NCBI GenBank assembly: GCA_943788635.1
Contig: CALSRA010000053.1
Location: 1-64,000 of the forward strand
Direction of reading: 5' to 3'
Length of the DNA stretch: 64,000 bases
Origin: an uncultured Alphaproteobacteria bacterium
Lineage (GTDB): Bacteria > Pseudomonadota > Alphaproteobacteria > UBA8366 > GCA-2717185
Under the pieces are notes generated by a model. That model was not told where the DNA came from. It did no database searches and worked only from the letters and a program-made list of their open reading frames with translations. The position numbers and the translations under genes are program-made. Shown here piece after piece: positions 48,209-57,306 of the stretch (position 1 is its first letter; each line of letters opens with the position of its first letter).

Positions 48209-49033
48209 TCAGCTACCGGCGAGTTCGCGGCTGCGCCGCGTGGCGGCGTCGATCGCGCGGGTCATCAGCGGCTGCAACGCGTCATCGGCCATCAGGACCT
48301 TCAGGGCTTCCAGCGTGGTGCCCCCTGGGCTGGTTACATTCTCGCGCAGCGTCGATGGTGCGTCGTCACTGGCCAGGGCGAGTTGTCCCGAACCGGCGAC
48401 CGTGACAAGCGCCAGCCGTGCTGCCAGGTCGGCGGGCAAGCCTGCCTGCACACCGGCTTCGCTAAGGCATTCGATCAACAGAAAGACATAGGCCGGGCCG
48501 CCGCCGGACAAGGCGGTAACCGCATCGATCAGCGCTTCATCCTGGACCACGACGGCTTCGCCGACTGCGGCCATCAGGTCGCGGCACATATCGGCTTGGG
48601 GTGCTGCTGTATTTGCATTCGGGCACAGGACGGTGATGCCTTGCCCGATGGCGGCGGGCGTATTCGGCATGGCGCGCACGATGGCGGCGCCGGTCCCAAG
48701 CTTTTCTTCAAAATAGCCGATGGTGCGGCCCGCGGCGATTGACAGGAAGACGGTCCCGCCAGCGGCAAAGCGCGCATAGTCCGGCACGACGCTATCCATC
48801 TGCTGCGGCTTGACGGCAAAGACGACGACTTCCGGGTCAAGATCTGACGGTAGCTCCGAGGCATCCTTGCAAACGGTGACCCCGTCCAGGTTTTCAAAAT
48901 CCGGTGCGCCCATCGGTTCGACGATGATCGCACCGGCGGCGGCAATGCCCGATTCACACCAGCCGGTGAGCATGGCGCCGCCCATCTTGCCGCAGCCGAT
49001 GAGAAGCAGGGGACGTGAAAGTTTTTCAGTCAT
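48209..49033 (-). CDS. proC: Pyrroline-5-carboxylate reductase
   Basis: ProC makes proline by NAD(P)H reduction of pyrroline-5-carboxylate. The 274-residue enzyme has the Rossmann motif LLLIGCGKMGGAML near the N-terminus, AIVRAMPNTPAAIGQGITVL, and the catalytic-end signature ALSGGGPAYVFLLIECL and VTSPGGTTLEAL. The start is the ATG giving MTEKLSRPLL; a longer frame would run into ybjN. It follows ybjN by ten bases. Confidence 0.95.
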   Translation of the reverse strand: MTEKLSRPLLLIGCGKMGGAMLTGWCESGIAAAGAIIVEPMGAPDFENLDGVTVCKDASELPSDLDPEVVVFAVKPQQMDSVVPDYARFAAGGTVFLSIAAGRTIGYFEEKLGTGAAIVRAMPNTPAAIGQGITVLCPNANTAAPQADMCRDLMAAVGEAVVVQDEALIDAVTALSGGGPAYVFLLIECLSEAGVQAGLPADLAARLALVTVAGSGQLALASDDAPSTLRENVTSPGGTTLEALKVLMADDALQPLMTRAIDAATRRSRELAGS

Positions 49034-49043
49034 GATTCGCGGC

Positions 49044-49547
49044 TCAGGCTTCGCCGACGGTTTCAAGCATCGTCGCTTCAACGGCTTTTGCCGCAGTATA
49101 TCCGGCCCAGAGAACGTATTGGAACGCCGGGTAAAACCGTTCGCATTCGCAAACCGCGATTTCGACAAGGTCTTCCAGTTGCTCGGCGCTGACACCGTCC
49201 CAGCCACGCGTCAGCATGGTGTGACGGAACATCGGTGTCCCGGCTTCGGAGCAGAGCTCGAAATGGCCGAACCACATGCGCTCATTGATCTGCGATAACA
49301 GGTCGTTGATTTCGCGCCTTTTTTCCGGAACGACCTTCATGTCCAGCGAGCATGTGAAATACAGCGCCTTCACCTGTTCACGCCAGACGAAGAACATCCG
49401 GTAATCGCACCAGCGGCCGGACACTTCCACCAGCAATTCATCATCGCTGGCCCTGTCACACATCCATTGGTTTTCGCGGACGAGATCTTCCATCATATCG
49501 ATGGGGTTGCCTGGATATTCCAGCGATTCGGCGGGCATCAAAGCCAT
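49044..49547 (-). CDS. YbjN-domain protein
   Basis: The 167-residue protein belongs to the YbjN family, a fold like type III secretion chaperones with an ill-defined role in stress and motility. Conserved parts are NPIDMMEDLVRENQWMCDRA, WREQVKALYFTCSLDMKV and INDLLSQINERMWFGHFEL. The ATG at 49547 has AGAAGG upstream; an in-frame ATG at 49565 lacks one. In alphaproteobacteria ybjN-proC-ubiK neighbourhoods recur. Confidence 0.85.
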   Translation of the reverse strand: MALMPAESLEYPGNPIDMMEDLVRENQWMCDRASDDELLVEVSGRWCDYRMFFVWREQVKALYFTCSLDMKVVPEKRREINDLLSQINERMWFGHFELCSEAGTPMFRHTMLTRGWDGVSAEQLEDLVEIAVCECERFYPAFQYVLWAGYTAAKAVEATMLETVGEA

Positions 49548-49733
49548 TCGCGTACCTTCTCGCATTCGCGTTGCGTGGCCCTTTCGGGCGCGAAAGCAGA
49601 TCGATGGAGAATCACGGGTTATCGGGTGTTTGCCCGAAATCTAGTAGTGTGAAGCGCCATGTAGCTACTACACCTAGAGTGCCATACGGGAATCAACACA
49701 AGCAAGGGGATTTCTCGCAAAAACAACGAGAAT

Positions 49734-49742
49734 TTATCCACA
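49734..49742 (+). promoter_or_regulatory. Consensus DnaA box
   Basis: TTATCCACA is an exact high-affinity DnaA site in the gap between ybjN and ubiK. It is single, with no cluster or AT-rich unwinding element beside it, so it is not evidence of an origin. It may titrate DnaA or regulate a neighbour, or be chance. Confidence 0.4.
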
Positions 49743-49767
49743 GGCTGAGCCGGCGTCGTTGCCGGTT

Positions 49768-50079
49768 CTATTCGGGATTTGCGGCGGCTTTTGGCGCGGC
49801 GCGTTTGCGACGGGTTGCCGGCTTTGCCTTCGGCTTCGCCAGGGCAGCTTCCAGCGCCACGACCCGGGCTTCCAGCGCTTCCTGTTCGCTGCGGGCTTTG
49901 GCGGCAACGGCCTTTACGGCTTCGAATTCATCGCGGGTTACAAGGTCCATATCGGCGAGCAGCCGTTCGACCCGCTGTTTGACCAGAGCCTCTATTTCCG
50001 TGCGAACGCCGGACAACGCGCCCATTGCGCCATTGGCGACCCGCGCCAGATCGTCGAGAAAGCGGTTTTCCACCTGCAT
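49768..50079 (-). CDS. ubiK: UbiK-family ubiquinone accessory factor (BMFP)
   Basis: The 103-residue protein has the BMFP layout: FLDDLARVANGAMGALSGVR, a helix with EALVKQRVERLLADMDLVTR, and a C-terminal coiled coil EFEAVKAVAAKARSEQEALE. UbiK aids the aerobic ubiquinone-synthesis complex and binds lipids. The Lys/Arg/Ala-rich end (KPKAKPATRRKRAAPKAA) is common for this family in alphaproteobacteria. It is divergent from hldD. Confidence 0.9.
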   Translation of the reverse strand: MQVENRFLDDLARVANGAMGALSGVRTEIEALVKQRVERLLADMDLVTRDEFEAVKAVAAKARSEQEALEARVVALEAALAKPKAKPATRRKRAAPKAAANPE

Positions 50080-50205
50080 GATGCTCTCACCTTCGTTTGG
50101 TTTGTCGTAAAGATATGGCGGTGATGTCCCAATGATGCAACCCGACTTGCCGCGACGCTTCGCACTCGCCTATAAGGGGCTTCGCGTTCATGAGCGGAGC
50201 AGATT

Positions 50206-51189
50206 ATGATCCTGGTGACCGGCGGTGCGGGGTTTATCGGTTCGAACCTTGTTGCCGCGCTGTGCGAGCGGGCGTCGGCGCCTGTTTATGTCTGCGACTG
50301 GCTGGACATGCCGGAAAAGTCCCGCAATATCGAGAAACATGCGGTTGCCGGTGTCGTGCCGCCCGAGCGCCTGGCCGACTGGCTGGCGGAATTCGGCGGA
50401 CAGCTCGACGCGATCTTCCATATGGGTGCTTCTTCGTCCACGGTCGAACGCAATCCCGATGTGGTACTCGATAACAATCTCGACCTGTCGCTGATGCTTT
50501 GGCGCTGGTGCGCGAAGCACGAGGTCCGGCTGATCTATGCCTCGTCGGCGGCGACCTATGGCGGCGGCGAGGCCGGGTTTGACGATGAAAATGATCCGGC
50601 GTCCCTGGTGAAATTGCAGCCGCTGAACCTGTACGGGTGGTCGAAACATATTTTCGACATGGACGCGGTCATGCTGGCGCAGGCGGGCATCGCGCCGCCG
50701 CAATGGGCCGGGATGAAATTCTTCAACGTCTATGGGCCGAACGAACAGCATAAGGGGGGCCAGCAGAGCCTGGTTATCCAACTGCACCGGCAGATCAAGG
50801 AAACCGGCAAGGCCCGGCTGTTCCGGTCACACAACCCGGATTATCCCGATGGCGGCCAGGAACGGGATTTCGTCTGGGTCGGCGACTGTGTCGACATCAT
50901 GTTGTGGCTGTATGACAATCCCGGTGTCAGCGGCATCTTCAACTGCGGCGCGGGCGGCGCCCGCAGCTTTGCCGATCTTGCGCGGGCCTGTTTCGACGCG
51001 CTGGATATGCCGCCGGTCATTGAATTCTTCGATACGCCGGAACATATACGCCAGCACTACCAGTACCACACCCGGGCCCGGATGGACCGTATTCGGGCAG
51101 CCGGGTATGTGCGCCCGCCGACGGCACTGGAAGACGGCGTGCGGTCCTATATCCGGGACTTTCTTGAAACCAACGATCCGCATCGGTAA
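50206..51189 (+). CDS. hldD: ADP-L-glycero-D-manno-heptose 6-epimerase
   Basis: HldD makes the heptose precursor of the LPS inner core. The 327-residue extended SDR has the NAD(P) motif VTGGAGFIGSNLVAAL at the start, the Ser of SSAATYGGG, and the catalytic YxxxK in NLYGWSKHIFD. FNVYGPNEQHKGG and QERDFVWVGDCVDIML follow. Together with kdsB it shows the organism makes a heptose- and Kdo-bearing core. lgt begins five bases after the stop. Confidence 0.95.
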   Translation: MILVTGGAGFIGSNLVAALCERASAPVYVCDWLDMPEKSRNIEKHAVAGVVPPERLADWLAEFGGQLDAIFHMGASSSTVERNPDVVLDNNLDLSLMLWRWCAKHEVRLIYASSAATYGGGEAGFDDENDPASLVKLQPLNLYGWSKHIFDMDAVMLAQAGIAPPQWAGMKFFNVYGPNEQHKGGQQSLVIQLHRQIKETGKARLFRSHNPDYPDGGQERDFVWVGDCVDIMLWLYDNPGVSGIFNCGAGGARSFADLARACFDALDMPPVIEFFDTPEHIRQHYQYHTRARMDRIRAAGYVRPPTALEDGVRSYIRDFLETNDPHR

Positions 51190-51194
51190 CGCCA

Positions 51195-51998
51195 ATGGGC
51201 CCGTTCGAATTCCCGAATTTCGACCCGATCGCTTTTTCGCTGGGCCCTATCGTTATTCGCTGGTACGCGCTGGCCTATATCGGCGGGCTGGTAGGGGCGT
51301 GGCGATACGGTATGTGGCTCGCCAAACAATCGCCGAACCTGCTGACGCCGCGTCATGTCGACGATTTCCTGGTCTGGGCAACGCTTGGCGTCATCATTGG
51401 CGGGCGGCTTGGCTATGTCATTTTCTATACGCCGGGCTACTTCCTGGAAAACCCGCTTGAAATTCCGCAGATGTGGAAGGGCGGCATGTCGTTCCATGGC
51501 GGGCTGGTCGGTGTGATTCTGGCGGCGGTCGTGTTCGCGCGTCGCCATGGCATCGCCTTTTTCGCCTTCGCCGATGTTGTCTGCGCGACGGCGCCTATCG
51601 GGCTGTTTCTCGGGCGGATTGCGAATTTCATCAATGGCGAGCTCTGGGGCCGTACGACGGATGGCTCTTTCGGCGTCATCTTTCCGCATGCCGGCCCCCT
51701 GCCGCGCCATCCCAGCCAGCTTTACGAAGCGGCGCTGGAAGGGTTGCTGTTGTTTGTAATTCTGACGATCCTCGTCATAGCGTTCCGGGCGCGCCGGCGT
51801 GTCGGATTGACAAGCGGTGTTTTCCTGATCGGCTATGCGCTGTCGCGAATGGCGGTGGAAACTGTGCGGCAACCGGATGATTTCATCGGATTGCTGATAT
51901 TCGACACGACATGGGGGCAATGGCTTTCCCTGCCGATGCTAGGATTCGGCCTGTTCCTGGTGGTGCGCGGCATGCGGCGTCCGCCCGTCGAAACGTGA
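51195..51998 (+). CDS. lgt: Prolipoprotein diacylglyceryl transferase
   Basis: Lgt attaches diacylglycerol to the lipobox Cys of prolipoproteins in the inner membrane. The 267-residue protein has about seven membrane helices, with SFHGGLVGV, the signature GRIANFINGELWGR and HPSQLYEAALEG. It ends in a GTGA overlap with the midA start. A lipoprotein gene lies a little downstream, though Lgt acts on all lipoproteins. Confidence 0.96.
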   Translation: MGPFEFPNFDPIAFSLGPIVIRWYALAYIGGLVGAWRYGMWLAKQSPNLLTPRHVDDFLVWATLGVIIGGRLGYVIFYTPGYFLENPLEIPQMWKGGMSFHGGLVGVILAAVVFARRHGIAFFAFADVVCATAPIGLFLGRIANFINGELWGRTTDGSFGVIFPHAGPLPRHPSQLYEAALEGLLLFVILTILVIAFRARRRVGLTSGVFLIGYALSRMAVETVRQPDDFIGLLIFDTTWGQWLSLPMLGFGLFLVVRGMRRPPVET

Positions 51999-53074
51999 AC
52001 GACCTCGCCCGATTACTGGCGCGGCGTATTACGGTATCCGGCCCGATTAGCGTCGCGGAATATATGGCGCTGGCGCTGGGCCATCCCGAATATGGCTACT
52101 ACGCAACCCGCGACCCGTTTGGCCGGTCGGGTGATTTCATCACCGCCCCGGAAATCAGCCAGGTTTTCGGCGAGTTGATCGGATTGTGGTGCGTGCAGGC
52201 GTGGCAGGATATCGGTGCGCCGGCGGCATTCAATCTGGTGGAGCTGGGGCCGGGACGGGGGACCTTGATGGCCGATGCGCTTCGCGCCGCAGCGCTGTCG
52301 CCGGAATTCAGTGCGGCGGCGCAGGTCCATCTGGTTGAAACCAGCCCGGTTCTGCGCCAGGCGCAAGGGCGGGTATTGGCCGGGCGGCAGGTGGACTGGC
52401 ATGACCGGTTCGAGGATATACCGGATGGCCCGGTTCTGGTGATCGGCAATGAATTTTTTGACGCGCTGCCCGTGCGCCAGATGCAGCGTACCGCTGAAGG
52501 TTGGCATGAACGGCTGGTGGCGAACGGGGAGGATGGTTTCCGGTTTGTGTTGTCCGCGCCGGATACACCGGCGGCTGCATTGCTGGCGCCCGATATTCGC
52601 GAATCGGCGCCCGAAGGGGCGATTGCCGAAGTCCAGCCCGCGACGTTGACGATTGCCGCGGCGGTTGCCACGCGAATCAGTGCTGCTGGCGGCGCGGCGA
52701 TTTTCATTGATTACGGGCACGCCAAAAGCGCGGCGGGCGACACGCTGCAGGCGGTCCGCGGGCACCAGCCGCATGACGTGCTGACCGATCCCGGCGATGC
52801 GGACCTGACGGTGCATGTCGATTTCGCGGCGCTGGTGCGGACGGCGGGTTCGGAAGTCCGGCATTTCGGACCGGTCGGGCAGGGGGCGTTCCTGCGCAAT
52901 CTGGGCGCTGAGGCCCGGGCCAAGCAGTTGATGGCAAAGGCGGGTCCGGATCAGGCCGCGGCAATTCGGTCGGGCGTGGAACGCTTGATCGACCCGGCGG
53001 AAATGGGCACCTTGTTCAAGGTGCTGGCGCTGGCGCCGCGCAACGTGCCGGCGCTCCCCGGCTTCGAAGGTTGA
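51995..53074 (+). CDS. SAM-dependent methyltransferase, MidA/NDUFAF7 family
   Basis: The 359-residue protein has the family hallmark HPEYGYYATRDPFGRSGDF and ITAPEISQVFGELIG near the N-terminus and the SAM motif LVELGPGRGTLMAD (about 83-96). Mitochondrial NDUFAF7 methylates an arginine of complex I subunit NDUFS2; the bacterial homologue may do the same to NuoD. The GTG start overlaps the lgt stop. pgeF follows after 10 bases, a conserved run. Confidence 0.92.
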   Translation: MNDLARLLARRITVSGPISVAEYMALALGHPEYGYYATRDPFGRSGDFITAPEISQVFGELIGLWCVQAWQDIGAPAAFNLVELGPGRGTLMADALRAAALSPEFSAAAQVHLVETSPVLRQAQGRVLAGRQVDWHDRFEDIPDGPVLVIGNEFFDALPVRQMQRTAEGWHERLVANGEDGFRFVLSAPDTPAAALLAPDIRESAPEGAIAEVQPATLTIAAAVATRISAAGGAAIFIDYGHAKSAAGDTLQAVRGHQPHDVLTDPGDADLTVHVDFAALVRTAGSEVRHFGPVGQGAFLRNLGAEARAKQLMAKAGPDQAAAIRSGVERLIDPAEMGTLFKVLALAPRNVPALPGFEG

Positions 53075-53084
53075 TACGGATCGA

Positions 53085-53873
53085 ATGATGTCTGAAACCG
53101 TTCCCTTTCTCACCGTTCCTGAATTGCAGGATGACAAGGATCGCCTACGGCACGGGTTTTTCACCCGCCAGGGCGGGGTCAGTACGGGTATCTATGGTTC
53201 GCTGAACACCGGTTACGGTTCGGATGACGATCACGATGCTGTCACGGAAAACCGCCGCCGGATTGCCGCCACGATGGACGCGGATGCGCTGACTGCGGTG
53301 TATCAGGTGCATGGCCGCGATGTCGCCCGGGTCGTCGAGCCATGGCGGCCGGAAGACGCCCCGAAATGTGACGCGATGGTGACCGACCAGCCCGGCATCG
53401 CGCTTGGTATTCTGACGGCGGATTGTGCCCCGGTTCTGTTCGGCGATGCCGCGGCCGGTGTTGTCGGCGCAGCACATGCGGGATGGAAAGGTGCTGTATC
53501 GGGTGTCTTAAAGGCGACCGTCGAGGCAATGGAAGGCCTTGGGGCGCAACGCAGCGCCATCAGCGTGGCAGTGGGGCCGACAATTGCCCAGTCTTCCTAT
53601 GAAGTCGGGCCCGAATTTCCGCTTCCCTTCCTTGCCGAAGACCCGGCCAATGCGCAGTTTTTTATTGCGTCTGACCGCGATGCGCATTTCATGTTCGATC
53701 TTCCCGGCTATATCGGGTCGGTGCTTGGCGGGCTGGGGTTGGGCGCCGTGGAAATTATGGCCGCCGATACCTGCGCTGACCCGGAACGATTCTTCAGTTA
53801 TCGCCGGGCCACGCATCGCGGCGAACCGGATTACGGCCGCGGGATGGCGGCTATCATGCTGACGAAGACATAA
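53085..53873 (+). CDS. pgeF: Peptidoglycan editing factor PgeF (laccase-domain protein)
   Basis: The 262-residue protein has the PgeF/YfiH zinc site: QVHGRDV (His), LTADCAPVLFGD (Cys) and AHAGWKGAVSGV (His), plus the C-terminal SYRRATHRGEPDYGRGMAAI. PgeF hydrolyses mis-incorporated amino acids from peptidoglycan precursors; older annotation is multicopper polyphenol oxidase. Two adjacent ATG codons (53085 and 53088) are both possible starts. Confidence 0.92.
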   Translation: MMSETVPFLTVPELQDDKDRLRHGFFTRQGGVSTGIYGSLNTGYGSDDDHDAVTENRRRIAATMDADALTAVYQVHGRDVARVVEPWRPEDAPKCDAMVTDQPGIALGILTADCAPVLFGDAAAGVVGAAHAGWKGAVSGVLKATVEAMEGLGAQRSAISVAVGPTIAQSSYEVGPEFPLPFLAEDPANAQFFIASDRDAHFMFDLPGYIGSVLGGLGLGAVEIMAADTCADPERFFSYRRATHRGEPDYGRGMAAIMLTKT

Positions 53874-53977
53874 TCCAGAACCCAAACAGCGGACGCCCTT
53901 CCTGATGCCGTATCTGTTCCAGTTGTTGGCCCTTGCCCTGATAGCGTTGGTCGCGAGCTGTGTTCTTCTTTGAAAGA

Positions 53978-54847
53978 ATGCGGTTTCTCGTCCCTGTTCT
54001 GCTGCTGGTCATGGCGGCATGCGGGCCGTTGCCGCGACCCTTCAAGGCGGCAGAAGGGCAAGGTATCGAAAGCCCGTTTGACGCCAGCCGGGACAGCGCC
54101 GGCATCGTAATCGCGCCGGTGGTGGGGGCGCCGCCAGTTTTTGCGGGCCCTCTGGCAGATATGCTCGCCGAAAAGCTGGCCGGCAAGGGCATACCGGCAA
54201 CGACCGGCGGCGCGATCAGGAACGCCTATCTGCTTGAAGGCGTGACTGCCGGGCCTGCGGTTGATGGCCAACTGGCGATTGACTGGAATCTCAGCGACCA
54301 GGCCGGTTCGATAGTATCGGGTTTTTCAACCCGGCATGCGCTGCCATCGGATGCCATGCAGACCGGGGCGGCTGATTCAATCGATGCCATTGCGAAAGTC
54401 GTAGCGGTCGCGGTTTCTGATTCGCTGTTGGGGCCCGCTGTCGTTGCTCAGGCCGTGCCGGAAAGGCTGCCACCGGGAATCGCCGTCGTCGCTGTCGAAG
54501 GAGCACCCGGCGATGGCAATGCGGCGTTGAAGACGGCGTTCGAGGCCGTATTGCGGCGCGCCGGTCTGCCGGTCGTCGACGATCCGGCACAGGCGGCAAT
54601 CCGGATTTTCGGCAAGGTCGATCTCACGCCGGCAGGCAACGGTACGGAGGATCTGTTGATTGCGTGGACGCTGCGCGACCCGGATGGCGCAGAAATAGGT
54701 GTCCTGACCCAGTCCAATGCGGTGCCGCAGGGCAAGCTGGACGTCGAATGGGGGTCGCTGGCCTATGACATCACCATCGCCATGATCGATGGCGTGGCGC
54801 GGGTTCTGCAGGTTATCGACGATGCGGAAGATATCCGCCGCCGATAG
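53978..54847 (+). CDS. Predicted lipoprotein of unknown function
   Basis: The 289-residue product starts MRFLVPVLLLVMAAC, a lipoprotein signal with Cys at residue 15, so it should be lipid-anchored. Two related halves are visible: SAGIVIAPVVGAPPVFAGPL with ADMLAEKLAGKGIPAT, and GIAVVAVEGAPGDGN with LKTAFEAVLRRAGLPVVDDP, suggesting an internal duplication of a beta-alpha unit. No family is recognised. It sits between pgeF and prs, on the same strand as both. Confidence 0.8.
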   Translation: MRFLVPVLLLVMAACGPLPRPFKAAEGQGIESPFDASRDSAGIVIAPVVGAPPVFAGPLADMLAEKLAGKGIPATTGGAIRNAYLLEGVTAGPAVDGQLAIDWNLSDQAGSIVSGFSTRHALPSDAMQTGAADSIDAIAKVVAVAVSDSLLGPAVVAQAVPERLPPGIAVVAVEGAPGDGNAALKTAFEAVLRRAGLPVVDDPAQAAIRIFGKVDLTPAGNGTEDLLIAWTLRDPDGAEIGVLTQSNAVPQGKLDVEWGSLAYDITIAMIDGVARVLQVIDDAEDIRRR

Positions 54848-54982
54848 CCGGGAGACATTTACAGTGCGGGTTGCCCTTGATATACAGGCGCCGCGCCGCC
54901 ATGCGGGGGGAAGTTGGGCTATACAGACCTGCGCCCCGGGGCCGAACGGCGGCGTCCGAAATGCAACAATCCGGGTTCTGGC

Positions 54983-55921
54983 ATGAAGATTCTCAGCGGC
55001 AACAGCAACAGGCCGTTGGCCGAAGCTATTGGTGAATATCTCGATACACCACTGACGCGGGCCGCTGTCCGCCGGTTTTCGGACATGGAAGTGTTCGTCG
55101 AGATCCTCGAGAACGTCCGCGGTGAGGATGTTTTTGTCGTTCAGTCGACCAGTTTCCCGGCCAACGACAATCTGATGGAACTGCTGGTGACCATCGATGC
55201 GCTGCGACGCGGTTCCGCACAGCGGATCACGGCGGTTATGCCGTATTACGGATACGCGCGACAGGATCGCAAGACCGGGCCGCGAACACCGATTTCCGCC
55301 AAGCTGGTCGCCAATCTGATTACGACCGCTGGCGTTGACCGGGTTCTGACAATGGATCTGCATGCCGGACAAATTCAGGGGTTTTTCGACATCCCGACCG
55401 ATAATCTGTTCGCGGCGCCGGTATTCCTTGAGGATATCGCCACAACCCGGGCGAAGCATGGCGATGAACTGGTTATTGTCTCGCCGGATGTGGGCGGTGT
55501 GGTTCGCGCCCGTGCCATTGCCAGCCGGCTGGGCGCCGATCTGGCCATTATCGACAAGCGGCGGGAAAAGGCTGGCGAATCCGAGGTCATGAACATCATC
55601 GGTGAGGTTTCGGGCCGCCGCTGCATCCTGGTTGACGATATCGTCGATTCGGCTGGTACGTTGTGCAACGCGGCTGAAGCGCTGATGCAGCAGGGTGCGA
55701 AGGCTGTGGAGGCCTATACGACCCATGGTGTGCTGTCCGGCGGCGCGGTTGCGCGGGTCACGGCGTCCCCCCTGGAAAGCCTGGTGACGACCGATAGTAT
55801 TCAGGCGACGGAAAGCGTTGAGGCCGCACCGAATATCCGGCAGCTTCCCATTGCGCCGCTGCTCGCAGAAGCCATCTTGCGCATCTCGGAGAACCGCTCG
55901 GTTTCAAGCCTATTTGTCTGA
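54983..55921 (+). CDS. prs: Ribose-phosphate pyrophosphokinase
   Basis: Prs makes PRPP for nucleotide, histidine and tryptophan synthesis. The 312-residue class I enzyme starts [16 protein letters not shown] and has [10 protein letters not shown], the catalytic [32 protein letters not shown] and the PRPP loop [14 protein letters not shown]. The family-standard length supports the ATG at 54983. It precedes rplY by about 100 bases. Confidence 0.96.
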   Translation: MKILSGNSNRPLAEAIGEYLDTPLTRAAVRRFSDMEVFVEILENVRGEDVFVVQSTSFPANDNLMELLVTIDALRRGSAQRITAVMPYYGYARQDRKTGPRTPISAKLVANLITTAGVDRVLTMDLHAGQIQGFFDIPTDNLFAAPVFLEDIATTRAKHGDELVIVSPDVGGVVRARAIASRLGADLAIIDKRREKAGESEVMNIIGEVSGRRCILVDDIVDSAGTLCNAAEALMQQGAKAVEAYTTHGVLSGGAVARVTASPLESLVTTDSIQATESVEAAPNIRQLPIAPLLAEAILRISENRSVSSLFV

Positions 55922-56018
55922 TTTTTATTGACGTTTGACGCTACAACGCGTAGAGCGCCATTCGCGTGACGTCGCCCCCCCTGGAGGAGGCGTCCTGTAA
56001 TCCAAATGGAGAGTTTAA

Positions 56019-56666
56019 ATGGCTGAAATATTTACGCTCGCGGCCGTGCCGCGGGAACGGGCTGGTAAGGGGGCCGCCCGGGCTGAACGTCGTGCAGGCC
56101 GGGTACCTTCTGTAATTTACGGGGCCAAGAAAGAACCCCGTATGATTTCCATCAATCCCCTCGAATTGCGGATGACGATGGAAAAGGGCGGTTTCTTTTC
56201 GTCGGTGTTTGACATCACGATTGATGGCACCAAGGAAAAGGAACGGGTACTGCCGCGCGAAGTCCAGGTTCATCCGGTTACGGATATTCCCGAACATGTC
56301 GACTTCCTGCGGGTTTCCGCTGCCACGCGGGTGACGATTGAAGTGCCATGTCACTTCATCAACGAAGACGAATGCGCCGGCTTGAGCCGTGGCGGTGTGC
56401 TGAATATCGTTCGCCATGACATTGAATTCACATGTGCGGTGGACTCGATCCCGGCATTTATCGAAATCGATCTGGCCGGCCTCGATATCGGCGACAGCGT
56501 GCATTACAGCCATCTGACCGTTCCGGAAGGGGTTGAACCGACCATTTCCGATCGGGACTTCACGATTGCGACGATTGCCGCGCCGACAGTTGCTGTCGAA
56601 ACGGATGAAGTCGAAAGCGAAGAAGGCGAAGAAGGCGGCGAGGAAGCCGAAGCCACAGAGGACTAG
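56019..56666 (+). CDS. rplY: 50S ribosomal protein L25/general stress protein Ctc
   Basis: L25 binds 5S rRNA. This 215-residue CTC-type form has the L25 beta-barrel (about 1-95: RERAGKGAARAERRAGRVP and VIYGAKKEPRMISINP), a C-terminal TL5 domain, and a very acidic end (EVESEEGEEGGEEAEATED). GGAGAG lies before the ATG. The gene order rplY-pth-ychF is widely conserved. pth starts four bases after the stop. Confidence 0.96.
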   Translation: MAEIFTLAAVPRERAGKGAARAERRAGRVPSVIYGAKKEPRMISINPLELRMTMEKGGFFSSVFDITIDGTKEKERVLPREVQVHPVTDIPEHVDFLRVSAATRVTIEVPCHFINEDECAGLSRGGVLNIVRHDIEFTCAVDSIPAFIEIDLAGLDIGDSVHYSHLTVPEGVEPTISDRDFTIATIAAPTVAVETDEVESEEGEEGGEEAEATED

Positions 56667-56670
56667 GCTC

Positions 56671-57303
56671 ATGTTGCTGCTCGTGGGCCTGGGAAATCCG
56701 GGGCCGAAATACGAGAAGAACAGACACAATATCGGATTTATGGCGGTGGACGAAATTGTCCGCCGCCATTCATTTCAGCCATACCGTGCCCGTTTCCAGG
56801 CATTGGTGGCCGAAGGCACGCTGGATGGTGAGAAAGTATTGGCGATCAAGCCGACGACTTTCATGAACGAATCCGGCCGTTCTGTCGGTGAGGCAATGCG
56901 TTATTTCAAGCTGTCGCCGGAAGACGTGCTGGTGCTTCACGATGAGCTGGACCTCGCGACCGCCAAGATCCGTATCAAAAAGGGTGGCGGCCATGCGGGC
57001 CATAACGGGTTGCGCAGTATCGACGCCCATATCGGCAAGGAATATCACCGCATGCGGCTGGGCATCGGGCATCCCGGTGACAAGGCCCGTGTGCACGGGT
57101 ATGTGCTTGGCGATTTCGCAAAAACCGAATCGGTATTGATCGGCAAGGTCATCGATGAAGTGGCGGAATGCGCAAGTTATCTCGGTAAACGAAAGTTCGA
57201 TGCATTCATGAGCCAGGTCGCCATGCGCCTGAACCCGCCACAGCCAAAGCCCGAAAAACCGGCGGGGCGGGCAGCCAAACAGAATACCGGGCAGGAGTCA
57301 TAA
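56671..57303 (+). CDS. pth: Peptidyl-tRNA hydrolase
   Basis: Pth frees tRNA from peptidyl-tRNA that drops off ribosomes. The 210-residue protein has LLVGLGNPGPKYEKNRHNIG with the catalytic His, KPTTFMNESGRSV, HDELDLATAKIRIKKGGGHA (catalytic Asp) and GHNGLRS. The C-terminal Lys/Pro-rich end (PPQPKPEKPAGRAAKQ) extends past the usual fold, as often in alphaproteobacteria. It lies four bases from ychF. Confidence 0.96.
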   Translation: MLLLVGLGNPGPKYEKNRHNIGFMAVDEIVRRHSFQPYRARFQALVAEGTLDGEKVLAIKPTTFMNESGRSVGEAMRYFKLSPEDVLVLHDELDLATAKIRIKKGGGHAGHNGLRSIDAHIGKEYHRMRLGIGHPGDKARVHGYVLGDFAKTESVLIGKVIDEVAECASYLGKRKFDAFMSQVAMRLNPPQPKPEKPAGRAAKQNTGQES

Positions 57304-57306
57304 TCG

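Noticed and set aside
49640-49680. Apparent repeat around TAGTAGTGTG and TACTACACC
   Set aside because: The arms are not true inverted or direct repeats when aligned; matches are short and out of register.
54848-54982. Extended N-terminus for prs
   Set aside because: The in-frame upstream codons (Arg/Pro-rich) are not found in PRPP synthetases, which begin at MKI as at 54983.
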